NCBI GenBank assembly: GCA_949440065.1
Contig: CASRZP010000003.1
Coordinates: forward strand, 1-29,557
DNA from: an uncultured Bacilli bacterium
GTDB lineage: Bacteria > Bacillota_I > Bacilli_A > RF39 > UBA660
Length of the DNA stretch: 29,557 nucleotides
Direction of reading: 5' to 3'
Below, piece after piece: positions 1 through 6,582 of this stretch. The position numbers and the translations under genes were made by a program. Numbering within the stretch: the first letter of the stretch is position 1; every line of letters begins with the position of its first letter. The notes beneath the pieces are model-generated. The model was given only the letters and a program-made list of their open reading frames with translations, was not told where the DNA came from and ran no database searches.

Positions 1-117
1 TAACGTATTTTCTACGGTTCCCTCTTTAGTAAACGTAAACGCTGCAAAAGTTACTGTAACAATTGCTACCATTAATAACAATAACATGATAATAGGAAAT
101 ATTATTTTCTTCTTCAT
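1..117 (-). CDS. Exported protein, N-terminal fragment (paralog of the 4279-5625 protein)
   Basis: Only the first 39 codons are in the window; the gene runs off the left edge. The start is the ATG at 117-115. The product begins with three lysines, then a hydrophobic stretch of about 20 residues, then AFTFTKEGTVENTL. This closely matches the start of the protein at 4279-5625 (AVFTFSREGTIENTL), so the two are paralogs sharing an export signal and the first strand of the mature domain. The form (signal, then an aromatic-rich strand) recalls TasA/camelysin-type proteins, but this is inference. No strong Shine-Dalgarno is visible. An extended -10 lies about 35 bases upstream. Confidence 0.7.
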   Translation of the reverse strand, partial: MKKKIIFPIIMLLLLMVAIVTVTFAAFTFTKEGTVENTL

Positions 118-150
118 TTTATCTATCTTTTTTCTCTATGATTACTTATC

Positions 151-156
151 ATTATA
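151..156 (-). promoter_or_regulatory. Extended -10 promoter for the 1-117 gene
   Basis: On the minus strand the sequence reads TGGTATAAT (TGn plus a perfect -10). No convincing -35 is seen, as is common for extended -10 promoters. Confidence 0.5.
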
Positions 157-199
157 CCACAAGCTCTTTCCATTTAGATAAAAATTCACAAACGACAAA

Positions 200-225
200 C
201 AAAAAAACGCACAAAATTATGCGTT
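200..225 (-). terminator. Rho-independent terminator of the ruvAB-queA operon
   Basis: On the minus strand AACGCA and TGCGTT form a 6-bp stem (206-211 with 220-225) with an 8-base loop, followed by a run of seven T. The queA stop codon lies in the loop. Confidence 0.8.
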
Positions 226-1257
226 GATGTCTGTTGTTAAAAACATGCTATCACCAAAGGAAAAGAAACGATACCCTTCTTTCACCGCGGTACGATAAGC
301 ATTTAAAATAATTTCACGGGTAGCAAAAGCACTGACTAACATCACTAATGTTGACTTTGGTAAATGAAAGTTCGTAATTAGTCCATCAATAGCTAAAAAT
401 TGATACCCTGGATAAATGAAAATGTCTGTAAAATTAGAACATTCTTGAAACTTTCCATATTTTTGCATAATGGACTCTAGTGTTCTAGTTGAAGTAGTAC
501 CTACACTGATGATTCGCTGATGATTTTTCTTAGCATGGTTTAAAATCTCTGCTGTTTCCTTACTCATTTGATAAAACTCACTATGCATTTGATGCTCTTC
601 TATTTTTTCCACCTTAACAGGACGAAACGTTCCTAGTCCTACATGTAAAGTAATAGAACAAATCGTTACCCCTTTTTTCCTAATGGCATCTAGTAACTCA
701 TTAGTAAAGTGTAATCCCGCGGTAGGTGCTGCTGCACTTCCTTCTTCTTTCGCATACACCGTTTGATAACGATTCTTATCTTCTAATTTCGCATGAATAT
801 AAGGAGGTAGTGGCATTGAACCTAACTTATCTAAAATTTCATAAAAGATTCCTTGATAAGAAAACTCAAACTCACGAATACCTTCCTCACCAATGGCAGT
901 GCACTCTGCGGTTAGTAACCCTTCTCCAAAGGAAATAATAGTTCCTACTTTGATACGTCTAGCTGGTTTTACTAACGTTTCCCATTTATCTTGTTCGATA
1001 TTTTTTAAAAGTAATACTTCAATGGCAGCATGCGTATCTACTTTTTCCCCTAAGAGTCTAGCAGGTAATACTTTGGTATCATTTAATACTAGGACATCGC
1101 CTTGATGTAAGTACGATAAAATATCACTAAACTTTTGATGTTTGATATTTCCCGTTTTTCTATCGACTACCATTAATCTTGAAGAATCCCGTTTTTCTAA
1201 AGGCACTTGTGCAATTAACTCTAAAGGAAGTTCATAATCAAAATCTTTTACTTCCAT
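217..1257 (-). CDS. queA: S-adenosylmethionine:tRNA ribosyltransferase-isomerase
   Basis: QueA moves the ribosyl part of S-adenosylmethionine onto 7-aminomethyl-7-deazaguanine in the tRNA wobble position, giving epoxyqueuosine. At 346 residues it has the usual family length. Family signatures are all present: PTAGLHFT (178-185), HVGLGTFRPV (205-214), FHLPKSTL (297-304) and a C-terminal FSFGDSM segment. The ATG directly follows the stop of the upstream PPC-domain gene (TAAATG), so the two are translationally coupled. It is the last gene of the ruvA-ruvB-unknown-PPC-queA operon; ruvAB-queA linkage is common in bacteria. The terminator overlaps its stop codon. Confidence 0.97.
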   Translation of the reverse strand: MEVKDFDYELPLELIAQVPLEKRDSSRLMVVDRKTGNIKHQKFSDILSYLHQGDVLVLNDTKVLPARLLGEKVDTHAAIEVLLLKNIEQDKWETLVKPARRIKVGTIISFGEGLLTAECTAIGEEGIREFEFSYQGIFYEILDKLGSMPLPPYIHAKLEDKNRYQTVYAKEEGSAAAPTAGLHFTNELLDAIRKKGVTICSITLHVGLGTFRPVKVEKIEEHQMHSEFYQMSKETAEILNHAKKNHQRIISVGTTSTRTLESIMQKYGKFQECSNFTDIFIYPGYQFLAIDGLITNFHLPKSTLVMLVSAFATREIILNAYRTAVKEGYRFFSFGDSMFLTTDINA

Positions 1258-1677
1258 TTAAAACTCCCAAAGATTTAGTCCAATTGTCTCATCAAACCTA
1301 CGGTTAATTTCTACATCTGCCTCATCAATGATAATTTCACCCGTTGCAGAAATTACTGCTTTATTCAAATGTCCTCCATAAACTAAACCATGAATATTTC
1401 CTACGGTAATATGCAAATGAAGATAAACTTTTTCTTCTTTTCTTGAAATGTTTCCTATTAAAGAAGTAATTTCTAAAGCTTCATTTAAACAATTGGTGTG
1501 ATACTTTTTCTCTATGGTATCAAATAATCCAAATTCCACTTGATTTACCGCACCAATTCCTGTAATCGCTCCTGCTATAATCTTATTTTCCTCACAAAAT
1601 TCACTGATTTTTTCAATAATTTCTTCGCCTTTTTCTAATCTTAAAAAATAGCGATGATCTTTCTTCTTCCATTCCAT
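1258..1677 (-). CDS. PPC/DUF296-domain protein
   Basis: A 139-residue protein covering a single PPC (plant and prokaryote conserved, DUF296) domain. Visible family features are the N-terminal RLEKGEEI strand, the GAITGIGAV segment (36-44), the HLHITVG strand (87-93) with spaced histidines, and the YGGHL turn (100-104). Bacterial members form trimers and may bind metal; their function is poorly known, and the DNA-binding label comes from plant AT-hook fusions, so it should not be transferred here. A strong Shine-Dalgarno (AAGGGGGAAAG) precedes the ATG. It lies 22 bases after the unknown 1700-2326 gene and abuts queA. Confidence 0.85.
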   Translation of the reverse strand: MEWKKKDHRYFLRLEKGEEIIEKISEFCEENKIIAGAITGIGAVNQVEFGLFDTIEKKYHTNCLNEALEITSLIGNISRKEEKVYLHLHITVGNIHGLVYGGHLNKAVISATGEIIIDEADVEINRRFDETIGLNLWEF

Positions 1678-1699
1678 ACATCTTTCCCCCTTGACCTTG

Positions 1700-2326
1700 T
1701 TACATTGCTAAAGCTGCCTCTGTATCCTTTGATAAAATATCTTCTTTATTTCTTAATCTTCCCATTCGAATCGGTGGTACAATATTACGAATTAAATCAG
1801 AGTAAGGATTAGCCATAAACTCTTCTTGCAATTCGAAAAATCTGGTAATTGGATCCATCGTTCTAGCATGACTTTTCATGTCGTTTACTAAATAATGTAA
1901 TAGTAAAAATTGCTTATCTTCTTCATTGGGTGCTTTAGAAATAGCTAAAGATAAGGTTGCATTGTTAGCTGCAAATCTTCCTTGTTCCTCTAAATTTTCG
2001 CATGATGCAATATAATCTCCTAATAAAAATAGATTTTCATTTCTAAATTTAGACAAACTATTTTGGTTAATCTTAGCTACATGAACAATACCACCAATCA
2101 TTAATAATTTCCATAAATCACTAAGTTCTTGATGACTTTCTAACTGCTTTTTTAAGTATAAAATACTATGTTGCGAGGTCATGGGTAATTTTTCAATATC
2201 ATAAATATTTCGAATTAACGTTAGTTGCGTTGGACTTTTTACATAATCCACATTTTCAATAATTGCATCTTTTAATTCTTTAATTGTCTGTTCAATACTT
2301 GAATACATTGTTTTTCCGTTTTCCAT
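1700..2326 (-). CDS. Conserved-looking protein of unknown function, ruvB-queA operon
   Basis: I do not recognise this 208-residue protein. It looks soluble and mainly helical, with no signal peptide or membrane segment and no clear catalytic motif. A well-spaced AGGAGC precedes the ATG. It begins 12 bases after ruvB and ends 22 bases before the PPC-domain gene, so it is co-transcribed with recombination and tRNA-modification genes. An internal in-frame ATG seven codons downstream is an alternative start. Confidence 0.75.
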   Translation of the reverse strand: MENGKTMYSSIEQTIKELKDAIIENVDYVKSPTQLTLIRNIYDIEKLPMTSQHSILYLKKQLESHQELSDLWKLLMIGGIVHVAKINQNSLSKFRNENLFLLGDYIASCENLEEQGRFAANNATLSLAISKAPNEEDKQFLLLHYLVNDMKSHARTMDPITRFFELQEEFMANPYSDLIRNIVPPIRMGRLRNKEDILSKDTEAALAM

Positions 2327-2338
2327 TACTTATAGCTC

Positions 2339-3346
2339 CTAACTAAATATTGTATCCTGATATGAGATATGCAAATGTGCATATGCTCTTGGTGTGACCA
2401 TTCGACCACGGGAAGTTCGCTTAAGTAGGCCAATTTGTAAAAGATATGGTTCATACACATCTAAAATTGTCGTTACTTCTTCTCCGATAGAGCTTGCGAT
2501 CGCTTCCACTCCAACTGGACCCCCGTTAAATTTTTCAATAATTGCTTTTAGTAATTGATAATCAGTATCATCAAGTCCTAATTCGTCTACTTTTAGTCGG
2601 TTTAAGGCATTTACTGTAATTGCAAGATTCATTACTCCATCTCCTTCGACTAAAGCAAAATCACGAACTCGTTTAAATAAGCGATTAGCTATACGTGGTG
2701 TTCCCCTACTTCTACTAGCTAATTCCTTAGCTGCATCTTCTTCAATAGGAATATCCATAACTTTAGCTGTACGCTTAACGATTTCAGTTAATTCTTCCAC
2801 GGTATAATATTGTAGTTTGGCAATGATACCAAAACGATCACGTAAGGGTGCTGATAAATCTCCTGCTCTTGTTGTAGCTCCTACTAAAGTGAAAGGTGGT
2901 AAATCAATTTTAATGTTTCTTGTATTTGAATCATTGCCGATGATGATTTCTAAAGTAAAGTCTTCCATTGCTGGGTATAATACTTCTTCAACAAACCTAG
3001 GCATTCGATGTATTTCATCAATAAATAGCACATCCCCTGGTTCTAAGGTAGATAGTATTGCCGCAAGATCTCCTGTTTTTTCTATGGCTGGACCTGATGC
3101 TGTTTTAATATTGGTGTTTAACTCATTGGCAATAATATGAGCTAAGGTAGTTTTTCCTAATCCTGGTGGGCCATAGAGAAGAACGTGATCTAATGACTCA
3201 TCGCGAATTTTAGCTGCTTCAATAAAAATTCTAATGTTTTCTTTGACATCTTCTTGTCCAATGTATTCGCTTAAAGATAATGGACGAATGCTGTCAGAAA
3301 TCTCATCACTAACTAGTTCTTCACCGCTTACAATTCTCTCATCCAT
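2339..3346 (-). CDS. ruvB: Holliday junction branch-migration motor RuvB
   Basis: RuvB is the hexameric AAA+ ATPase that, with RuvA, drives branch migration of Holliday junctions. The 335-residue product has Walker A GPPGLGKTT (59-67), Walker B FIDEIHR (108-114), sensor 1 GATTRAG (156-162), the LRDRFG arginine-finger region (168-173), and a C-terminal winged-helix domain ending in a TPRAYAHL motif. It starts 20 bases after the ruvA stop. No ruvC is visible, which is usual in Bacillota, where RecU resolves junctions. Confidence 0.98.
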   Translation of the reverse strand: MDERIVSGEELVSDEISDSIRPLSLSEYIGQEDVKENIRIFIEAAKIRDESLDHVLLYGPPGLGKTTLAHIIANELNTNIKTASGPAIEKTGDLAAILSTLEPGDVLFIDEIHRMPRFVEEVLYPAMEDFTLEIIIGNDSNTRNIKIDLPPFTLVGATTRAGDLSAPLRDRFGIIAKLQYYTVEELTEIVKRTAKVMDIPIEEDAAKELASRSRGTPRIANRLFKRVRDFALVEGDGVMNLAITVNALNRLKVDELGLDDTDYQLLKAIIEKFNGGPVGVEAIASSIGEEVTTILDVYEPYLLQIGLLKRTSRGRMVTPRAYAHLHISYQDTIFS

Positions 3347-3366
3347 TATCTCACCATCTCTTCTTG

Positions 3367-3918
3367 CTATTTTAATAATAATTTCAATGCTTCTTTGATT
3401 TGTTCTTCAATACTTAATTCTTTATTTACCCTTGGCAAAATTTGTTTAAAGTCTTTTTCTTTATAACCTAAACCAAGCAAAACTTCTGTTAATTCTTCAT
3501 AAGATCCTACGGTAGTAGTTATCGTAATATCCAATTTTCCTTTTAAATCAAGAATCATTTGTTTAGCCAGTTTATCACCAATTTTAGGAAATTTTCTTAA
3601 GTATAGCAAGTTTTCTCTTTCAATTGCATCAGCAATTCCTTCGATGCTTCCCGTTGCTAAAATTGGTAAAGTCATTTTTGGTCCTAAGCCTTTAACACTA
3701 ATGAGTTTTAAAAATAATTCTTTTTCTTCTTGGGTTTTAAATCCAAATAGATTGTGCTCATCTTCTTTAATTTGCTGATACAAGTAAACCTTATATACTT
3801 CATTTTCCATAAAAGCATATGGATTTGGCGTATGAATTAAATACCCTATGCCATTTACTTCTATGGTGATGGCATTTGAGGTAATGTTTGTTACCTTTCC
3901 AATCATATAATCGTACAT
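3367..3918 (-). CDS. ruvA: Holliday junction-binding protein RuvA
   Basis: RuvA binds the four-way junction and loads RuvB. The 183-residue protein has the N-terminal OB fold (MYDYMIGKVT start and the NGIGYLIHTPNPYAF segment), two helix-hairpin-helix motifs (VKGLGPKMTLPIL and FPKIGDKLAKQMILDLKGK), and a short C-terminal domain III that would contact RuvB. It is the first gene of the operon; a minus-strand TATAAT lies about 30 bases upstream and a GAGGAAG sequence serves as ribosome-binding site. Confidence 0.97.
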   Translation of the reverse strand: MYDYMIGKVTNITSNAITIEVNGIGYLIHTPNPYAFMENEVYKVYLYQQIKEDEHNLFGFKTQEEKELFLKLISVKGLGPKMTLPILATGSIEGIADAIERENLLYLRKFPKIGDKLAKQMILDLKGKLDITITTTVGSYEELTEVLLGLGYKEKDFKQILPRVNKELSIEEQIKEALKLLLK

Positions 3919-3945
3919 TTTCTACACTTCCTCATGTTAACAGTT

Positions 3946-3956
3946 CTTATTATACT
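3946..3956 (-). promoter_or_regulatory. -10 element of the ruvA operon (approximate)
   Basis: A minus-strand TATAAT sits about 30 bases before the ruvA ATG. The -35 is weak. The coordinates bracket the hexamer. Confidence 0.4.
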
Positions 3957-3959
3957 ACA

Positions 3960-4212
3960 AACTTAGACAAAATTCCAGTTAATTTTCACATAATTTTTTG
4001 AAATCCTTATGATATAAAGAAAAAAAATTAAAAATATTTTTTTAAAATAAGAAAAACAGATGGCTAAAAGTGTCAACAAATACCCACTAGTATATTTTTA
4101 ATATTTGCTCATTTCTATAAACATATTTTCTTCTATATTTACATCTACAACTTACTTTTATATGATTAAAAAGTTTTAGTTTTTGGTTTTGAAAATTCAT
4201 CGCTAACACTAC
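3960..4212. other. AT-rich intergenic stretch, nothing recognised
   Basis: The roughly 360 bases between ruvA and the exported-protein gene contain the ruvA promoter at one end and the 4213-4241 terminator at the other. The middle is AT-rich with long A and T runs. I see no ORF with a ribosome-binding site, no tRNA and no clear dyad. Confidence 0.5.
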
Positions 4213-4241
4213 AAAACACCCTAGACTATCTGGGGCGTTTT
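4213..4241 (-). terminator. Terminator of the exported-protein gene
   Basis: AAAACACCC (4213-4221) pairs with GGGCGTTTT (4233-4241) through one G-T wobble. The A-rich and T-rich flanks make it usable in both directions; the minus-strand gene ending at 4279 is the likely user. Confidence 0.65.
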
Positions 4242-4278
4242 CTTATCATCAAAATACTAGACATAACACTTTTAAATT

Positions 4279-5625
4279 CTATTTTTTTATGTTAATAACT
4301 GCTCTACCACCAATACCACCAATGGCAGTAACGCTAGTACGAATATAACCATAACGATCTAGGCTCCAAGCATTTGTCGTATTAGATGCCTGTGATGATA
4401 TCATCCAATACCCATAACTATTAGTATTATCATCCACAGTTCCTCCATAACCTGGTGCATCTTTTAAATAATTGTACATCCACACTGGACACGACATTTT
4501 ATCATTTGTACATCCTAACGCATGGGCTTCTTGTACGCTAACCATCCTAACTTTTATGTTTACTTTTTCTAATTGATAAGTATTAGTGACACAATTAAAT
4601 ACTTTATTCGTACTATCATAATTACATCCAGTAAAAGCATTATCTTTAAATACGGTTGTTCCTAACGTGTAGGTTTGATCTAGCACATTTGTCCAGTCTG
4701 CTATAGCATTTTCCAATGCTGACAAAATTGTTGTAGGTCCTTTACTATTATCATTTTCATCAGCGTACCAAGCTGTGTTGTACACCGTATTTTCTCGTTG
4801 TTGCAAAGTTAGAGTGTTTCCATTATCATTTAACACATGAAAATACTTCTCAGTAGTATCATTGACTTTATATTTGATAATGGTTCCCACTTCATAAGTA
4901 CTTGGTGCAAAAAATATTTCCTGACAGGTTTCCTCTTCTCCTGTTACACAAAAAGTAGAACTTTCTTTTTCTTGATTGTAAGCATAAATATTCAAAATAT
5001 TTTTATTCCTATCATCTAGTATTACTCCTTGTTTGGCATATACATTGATTTTTACTGCATACTTCTTTTGTACATTGTTAATCTTGGCATTTTCATCTAC
5101 CCACATACGCAAACGATAATGGTGAATGGTATTGCTAGTAAAGGTTCCTTGATCTAGTACCATTGTCCCAATGGGAGAACCTATTTCACTTAGTTCGCTA
5201 CTTGGTAAAAAGTTCTTTGGTTCCATAACTTGACTATATTCTATCTCAGGGTCTACTGCTTTTTCTAGATAAATTTTTACTTCATTATCTTCTAGTGAAG
5301 TCCCTTCCACTGGTATTTTAATAGCACTTACTTCATAGGCAATCGCTGTAGGTTTTCCCATTACCGCTTGTACGGTAAAGTCAAATACATTATTTGCTCC
5401 TGTTAACATTTTTCCTTTCTCATCAGATATTGGAAACGCCTCTTCTAAAATAATTCCTGTCTTTCCTTCGGTATACGTTAACATAATTGTTCCTATTTCC
5501 AAGGTGTTTTCAATTGTTCCTTCCCTACTAAAAGTAAACACGGCGTAAGCTACCCCAGTAGTTACGATAACTAATAATAAAATCATTATCACTGGTAAAA
5601 TAATTCTCTTTTTTTGCTTCATCAT
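4279..5625 (-). CDS. Exported surface protein with TasA-like N-terminus and a lectin-like C-terminal domain
   Basis: The start is placed at the ATG at 5625 (or the next codon, 5622), which has AAGGAAAGG five to eight bases upstream; a GTG at 5670 extends the frame by 15 codons. From the ATG the product has 448 residues. It starts with a basic stretch and one hydrophobic segment, then AVFTFSREGTIENTLEIG, as in the partial paralog at 1-117. The first half looks like a beta-rich TasA/camelysin-type domain. The last 150 residues carry motifs I recognise from multicopy cell-surface proteins of gut Bacillota: SCPVWMYNYL, then YGYWMISS, AWSLDRYGYIRT and a final GRAVIN in place of the more usual GVRPVI. 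Cysteine pairs occur there. The function is unknown; attachment or matrix formation is inference. The leader is unusual (see 5648-5833). Confidence 0.75.
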   Translation of the reverse strand: MMKQKKRIILPVIMILLLVIVTTGVAYAVFTFSREGTIENTLEIGTIMLTYTEGKTGIILEEAFPISDEKGKMLTGANNVFDFTVQAVMGKPTAIAYEVSAIKIPVEGTSLEDNEVKIYLEKAVDPEIEYSQVMEPKNFLPSSELSEIGSPIGTMVLDQGTFTSNTIHHYRLRMWVDENAKINNVQKKYAVKINVYAKQGVILDDRNKNILNIYAYNQEKESSTFCVTGEEETCQEIFFAPSTYEVGTIIKYKVNDTTEKYFHVLNDNGNTLTLQQRENTVYNTAWYADENDNSKGPTTILSALENAIADWTNVLDQTYTLGTTVFKDNAFTGCNYDSTNKVFNCVTNTYQLEKVNIKVRMVSVQEAHALGCTNDKMSCPVWMYNYLKDAPGYGGTVDDNTNSYGYWMISSQASNTTNAWSLDRYGYIRTSVTAIGGIGGRAVINIKK

Positions 5626-5647
5626 CTTTTCCTTTCCTTGAACCACG

Positions 5648-5675
5648 AAAAAGAACGTAAATTTCTTCACGTTCT
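5648..5675 (-). terminator. Terminator-like hairpin inside the leader of the surface-protein gene
   Basis: On the minus strand AGAACGT (5675-5669) pairs with ACGTTCT (5658-5652), followed by a run of five T. It lies between the leader ORF and the gene, so it could act as an attenuator. The GTG at 5670 lies in it. Confidence 0.5.
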
Positions 5676-5707
5676 ACGGATTCTATTATTTAATTTTATT
5701 TTAAGGT

Positions 5708-5776
5708 CTACCCCCCCCCCCTAGTTAATCTAGGGTTAACAAAGAAAAGGCTAGAAAAATTTTTTATCCTATTCAT
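5708..5776 (-). CDS. Leader ORF of 22 codons ending in a G11 tract
   Basis: An ATG at 5776-5774 has AAGGAAGG eight bases upstream and opens 22 codons that end in Arg-Gly-Gly-Gly, encoded by an 11-base G run (5721-5711) directly followed by TAG. The peptide resembles nothing I know. Its interest lies in the mononucleotide run: one extra G moves ribosomes to a frame that stays open to a TGA inside the downstream hairpin, overlapping the GTG at 5670 (GTGA). One G fewer stops within three codons of the run. It may be a regulatory leader peptide or chance. Confidence 0.4.
   Translation of the reverse strand: MNRIKNFSSLFFVNPRLTRGGG
5711..5721. repeat. Homopolymer tract (C11 on plus, G11 on minus)
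   Basis: Eleven consecutive C in an AT-rich genome, within the leader of a surface-protein gene. Such tracts slip during replication and are typical of phase-variable loci. The exact length could also be a sequencing uncertainty. Confidence 0.9.
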
Positions 5777-5804
5777 CTTTAACACCTTCCTTCATCTTAA
5801 TTTT

Positions 5805-5833
5805 ATTCTATCAAGTTTTCTTAAAGGTATCAA
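5805..5833 (-). promoter_or_regulatory. Promoter of the leader ORF and surface-protein gene
   Basis: Minus strand: TTGATA (5833-5828), 17-base spacer, TAGAAT (5810-5805). Transcription would start near 5798, about 20 bases before the leader ORF. Confidence 0.55.
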
Positions 5834-5877
5834 GACTAAAATTTAACTTTCTTCTTTTGGTAATATTGTTTATCCTA

Positions 5878-5906
5878 TTGTACCCATAAATATTCTTTGT
5901 TATAAT
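5878..5906 (+). promoter_or_regulatory. Promoter of the candidate toxin mRNA
   Basis: TTGTAC (5878-5883), 17-base spacer, TATAAT (5901-5906) with TGT directly before it, giving an extended -10. The predicted start, 5913-5914, coincides with the first base of the 10-bp arm that pairs with the 3' end of the RNA. Confidence 0.65.
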
Positions 5907-5913
5907 GCTTCTA

Positions 5914-5942
5914 GATACATTTGGAAACATCAAATGCTTTCC
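5914..5942 (+). repeat. Left half of a bipartite inverted repeat (mRNA 5' end)
   Basis: GATACATTTG (5914-5923) and ATCAAATGCTTTCC (5929-5942) are exact complements of CAAATGTATC (6136-6145) and GGAAAGCATTTGAT (6113-6126). The arms can also fold locally (CATTTG with CAAATG). Confidence 0.85.
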
Positions 5943-5979
5943 TTCTTATTCATTATGATTTAAGAAGGGAGAGATGTTT

Positions 5980-6057
5980 ATGACAAAAAGAGAAACATCT
6001 TTATTTGTTATTATTCTCCTACTATTCTTTGTAGTAATTACATTACTATTTAAATAG
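5980..6057 (+). CDS. 25-residue hydrophobic peptide, candidate type I toxin
   Basis: The ATG at 5980 is preceded by AAGGGAGAG with a six-base spacer. The peptide starts MTKRETS, continues as one unbroken hydrophobic helix rich in Leu, Ile, Val and Phe (about residues 8-24), and ends in Lys. That is the form of membrane-active type I toxins such as the Ibs, TisB and Fst classes, though I see no specific family match. The initiation region is heavily structured: CCTTCTT (5941-5947) can pair with AAGAAGG (5962-5968) over the Shine-Dalgarno, and AGATGTTT (5972-5979) with AAACATCT (5993-6000), which puts the start codon in the loop. An antisense promoter lies downstream. A harmless small membrane protein is the main alternative. 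Confidence 0.55.
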   Translation: MTKRETSLFVIILLLFFVVITLLFK

Positions 6058-6062
6058 ATAAA

Positions 6063-6100
6063 AAGCATCTGATTTCAACTGTTGTTGATTTCAGATGCTT
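6063..6100 (-). terminator. Terminator of the antisense RNA
   Basis: AAGCATCTGA and TCAGATGCTT form a perfect 10-bp stem, and CAAC/GTTG extends it across an internal loop. Only the minus strand has a T run after it, so it should stop the antisense RNA but let the sense RNA pass. Confidence 0.65.
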
Positions 6101-6112
6101 CACCCAATTTTT

Positions 6113-6145
6113 GGAAAGCATTTGATTCTCACATTCAAATGTATC
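6113..6145 (+). repeat. Right half of the bipartite inverted repeat and sense-RNA 3' hairpin
   Basis: This is the exact complement of the two 5' arms. Locally CATTTGA (6119-6125) and TCAAATG (6135-6141) form a 7-bp hairpin followed by a T-rich tract (6147-6156), a plausible weak terminator for the sense RNA. Confidence 0.8.
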
Positions 6146-6180
6146 CATTTTATTTTATGAAGTTTCCTTCATTCGTATAC

Positions 6181-6210
6181 ATTATAACACAAAAGAAAGC
6201 ATTTTGACAA
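6181..6210 (-). promoter_or_regulatory. Convergent antisense promoter
   Basis: Minus strand: TTGTCA (6210-6205), 18-base spacer, TATAAT (6186-6181) preceded by TGT. No ORF follows it before the 6063-6100 terminator, so its product should be a small RNA. Confidence 0.65.
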
Positions 6211-6245
6211 CTATTTTTGAATACTCCCTATAGCTATTTTTCCAA

Positions 6246-6268
6246 AGAAAAAGTAGCAAAATGCTACT
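6246..6268 (-). terminator. Terminator of rplU-prp-rpmA
   Basis: Minus strand: AGTAGC and GCTACT form a 6-bp stem with a 5-base loop, followed by a T run, just after the rpmA stop. Confidence 0.85.
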
Positions 6269-6272
6269 ACTC

Positions 6273-6569
6273 TTACTCACTAACAGGATAAACACTAGCT
6301 TGTTTTTTATCTCTTCCTAAACGCTCATATTTTACAATACCATCAATCGTAGTAAACAATGTATCATCTTTTCCTATGCGTACATTCACACCTGGATGTA
6401 TCTTGGTTCCTCTTTGACGATATAAAATGCTTCCTGCTGTTACAAATTCACCATCACTTGCTTTTGCCCCTAAACGGCGTCCAGCTGAATCACGTCCATT
6501 AGATGTCGATCCTTGTCCTTTATGGTGAGCAAAAAGTTGAATATCTAATGTTAATAAAAACTTATTCAT
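6273..6569 (-). CDS. rpmA: Large ribosomal subunit protein bL27 with cleavable N-terminal extension
   Basis: bL27 reaches the peptidyl transferase centre with its N-terminus. The 98-residue product has the usual core (GSTSNGRDSAGRRLGAKASDG) and a 13-residue extension, MNKFLLTLDIQLF, before AHHKGQG. Bacillota bL27 carries such an extension, cut after Phe by the protease Prp, whose gene is next to it. A GGAGGGAATTTCC-type Shine-Dalgarno is 13 bases or less from the upstream gene. It is the last gene of rplU-prp-rpmA. Confidence 0.97.
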   Translation of the reverse strand: MNKFLLTLDIQLFAHHKGQGSTSNGRDSAGRRLGAKASDGEFVTAGSILYRQRGTKIHPGVNVRIGKDDTLFTTIDGIVKYERLGRDKKQASVYPVSE

Positions 6570-6582
6570 GGAAATTCCCTCC

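Larger units (their letters stand above)
6060..6174 (-). ncRNA. Predicted antisense RNA (antitoxin candidate)
   Basis: It is bounded by the minus-strand promoter at 6181-6210, which would start RNA near 6174, and a terminator hairpin (6100-6091 pairing with 6072-6063) followed by a short T run on the minus strand. The RNA would be about 115 bases and complementary to the 3' untranslated part of the toxin mRNA, the arrangement of TxpA/RatA and BsrG/SR4. The prediction rests on sequence signals only. Confidence 0.45.

Noticed and set aside
2817..3140. 107-codon plus-strand ORF opposite ruvB
   Set aside because: Shadow of a highly conserved gene; no ribosome-binding site or family match.
4279..4700. 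Diversity-generating retroelement target region in the C-terminal lectin-like domain
   Set aside because: The domain resembles some variable proteins, but no template repeat, reverse transcriptase or accessory gene is present in the window.
5652..5670. GTG at 5670 as the standard start of the surface-protein gene
   Set aside because: The GTG has no ribosome-binding site of its own and would put Phe-rich residues and a second basic stretch before the signal helix. The ATG at 5625 has a good site. The GTG is considered only in the coupled 12-G frame.
5914..6145. MITE (non-autonomous transposon with terminal inverted repeats)
   Set aside because: The inverted arms could be terminal repeats, but no target-site duplication is visible at the ends and the arms line up exactly with a predicted transcription start. 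Kept only as an alternative explanation for the toxin-antitoxin candidate.
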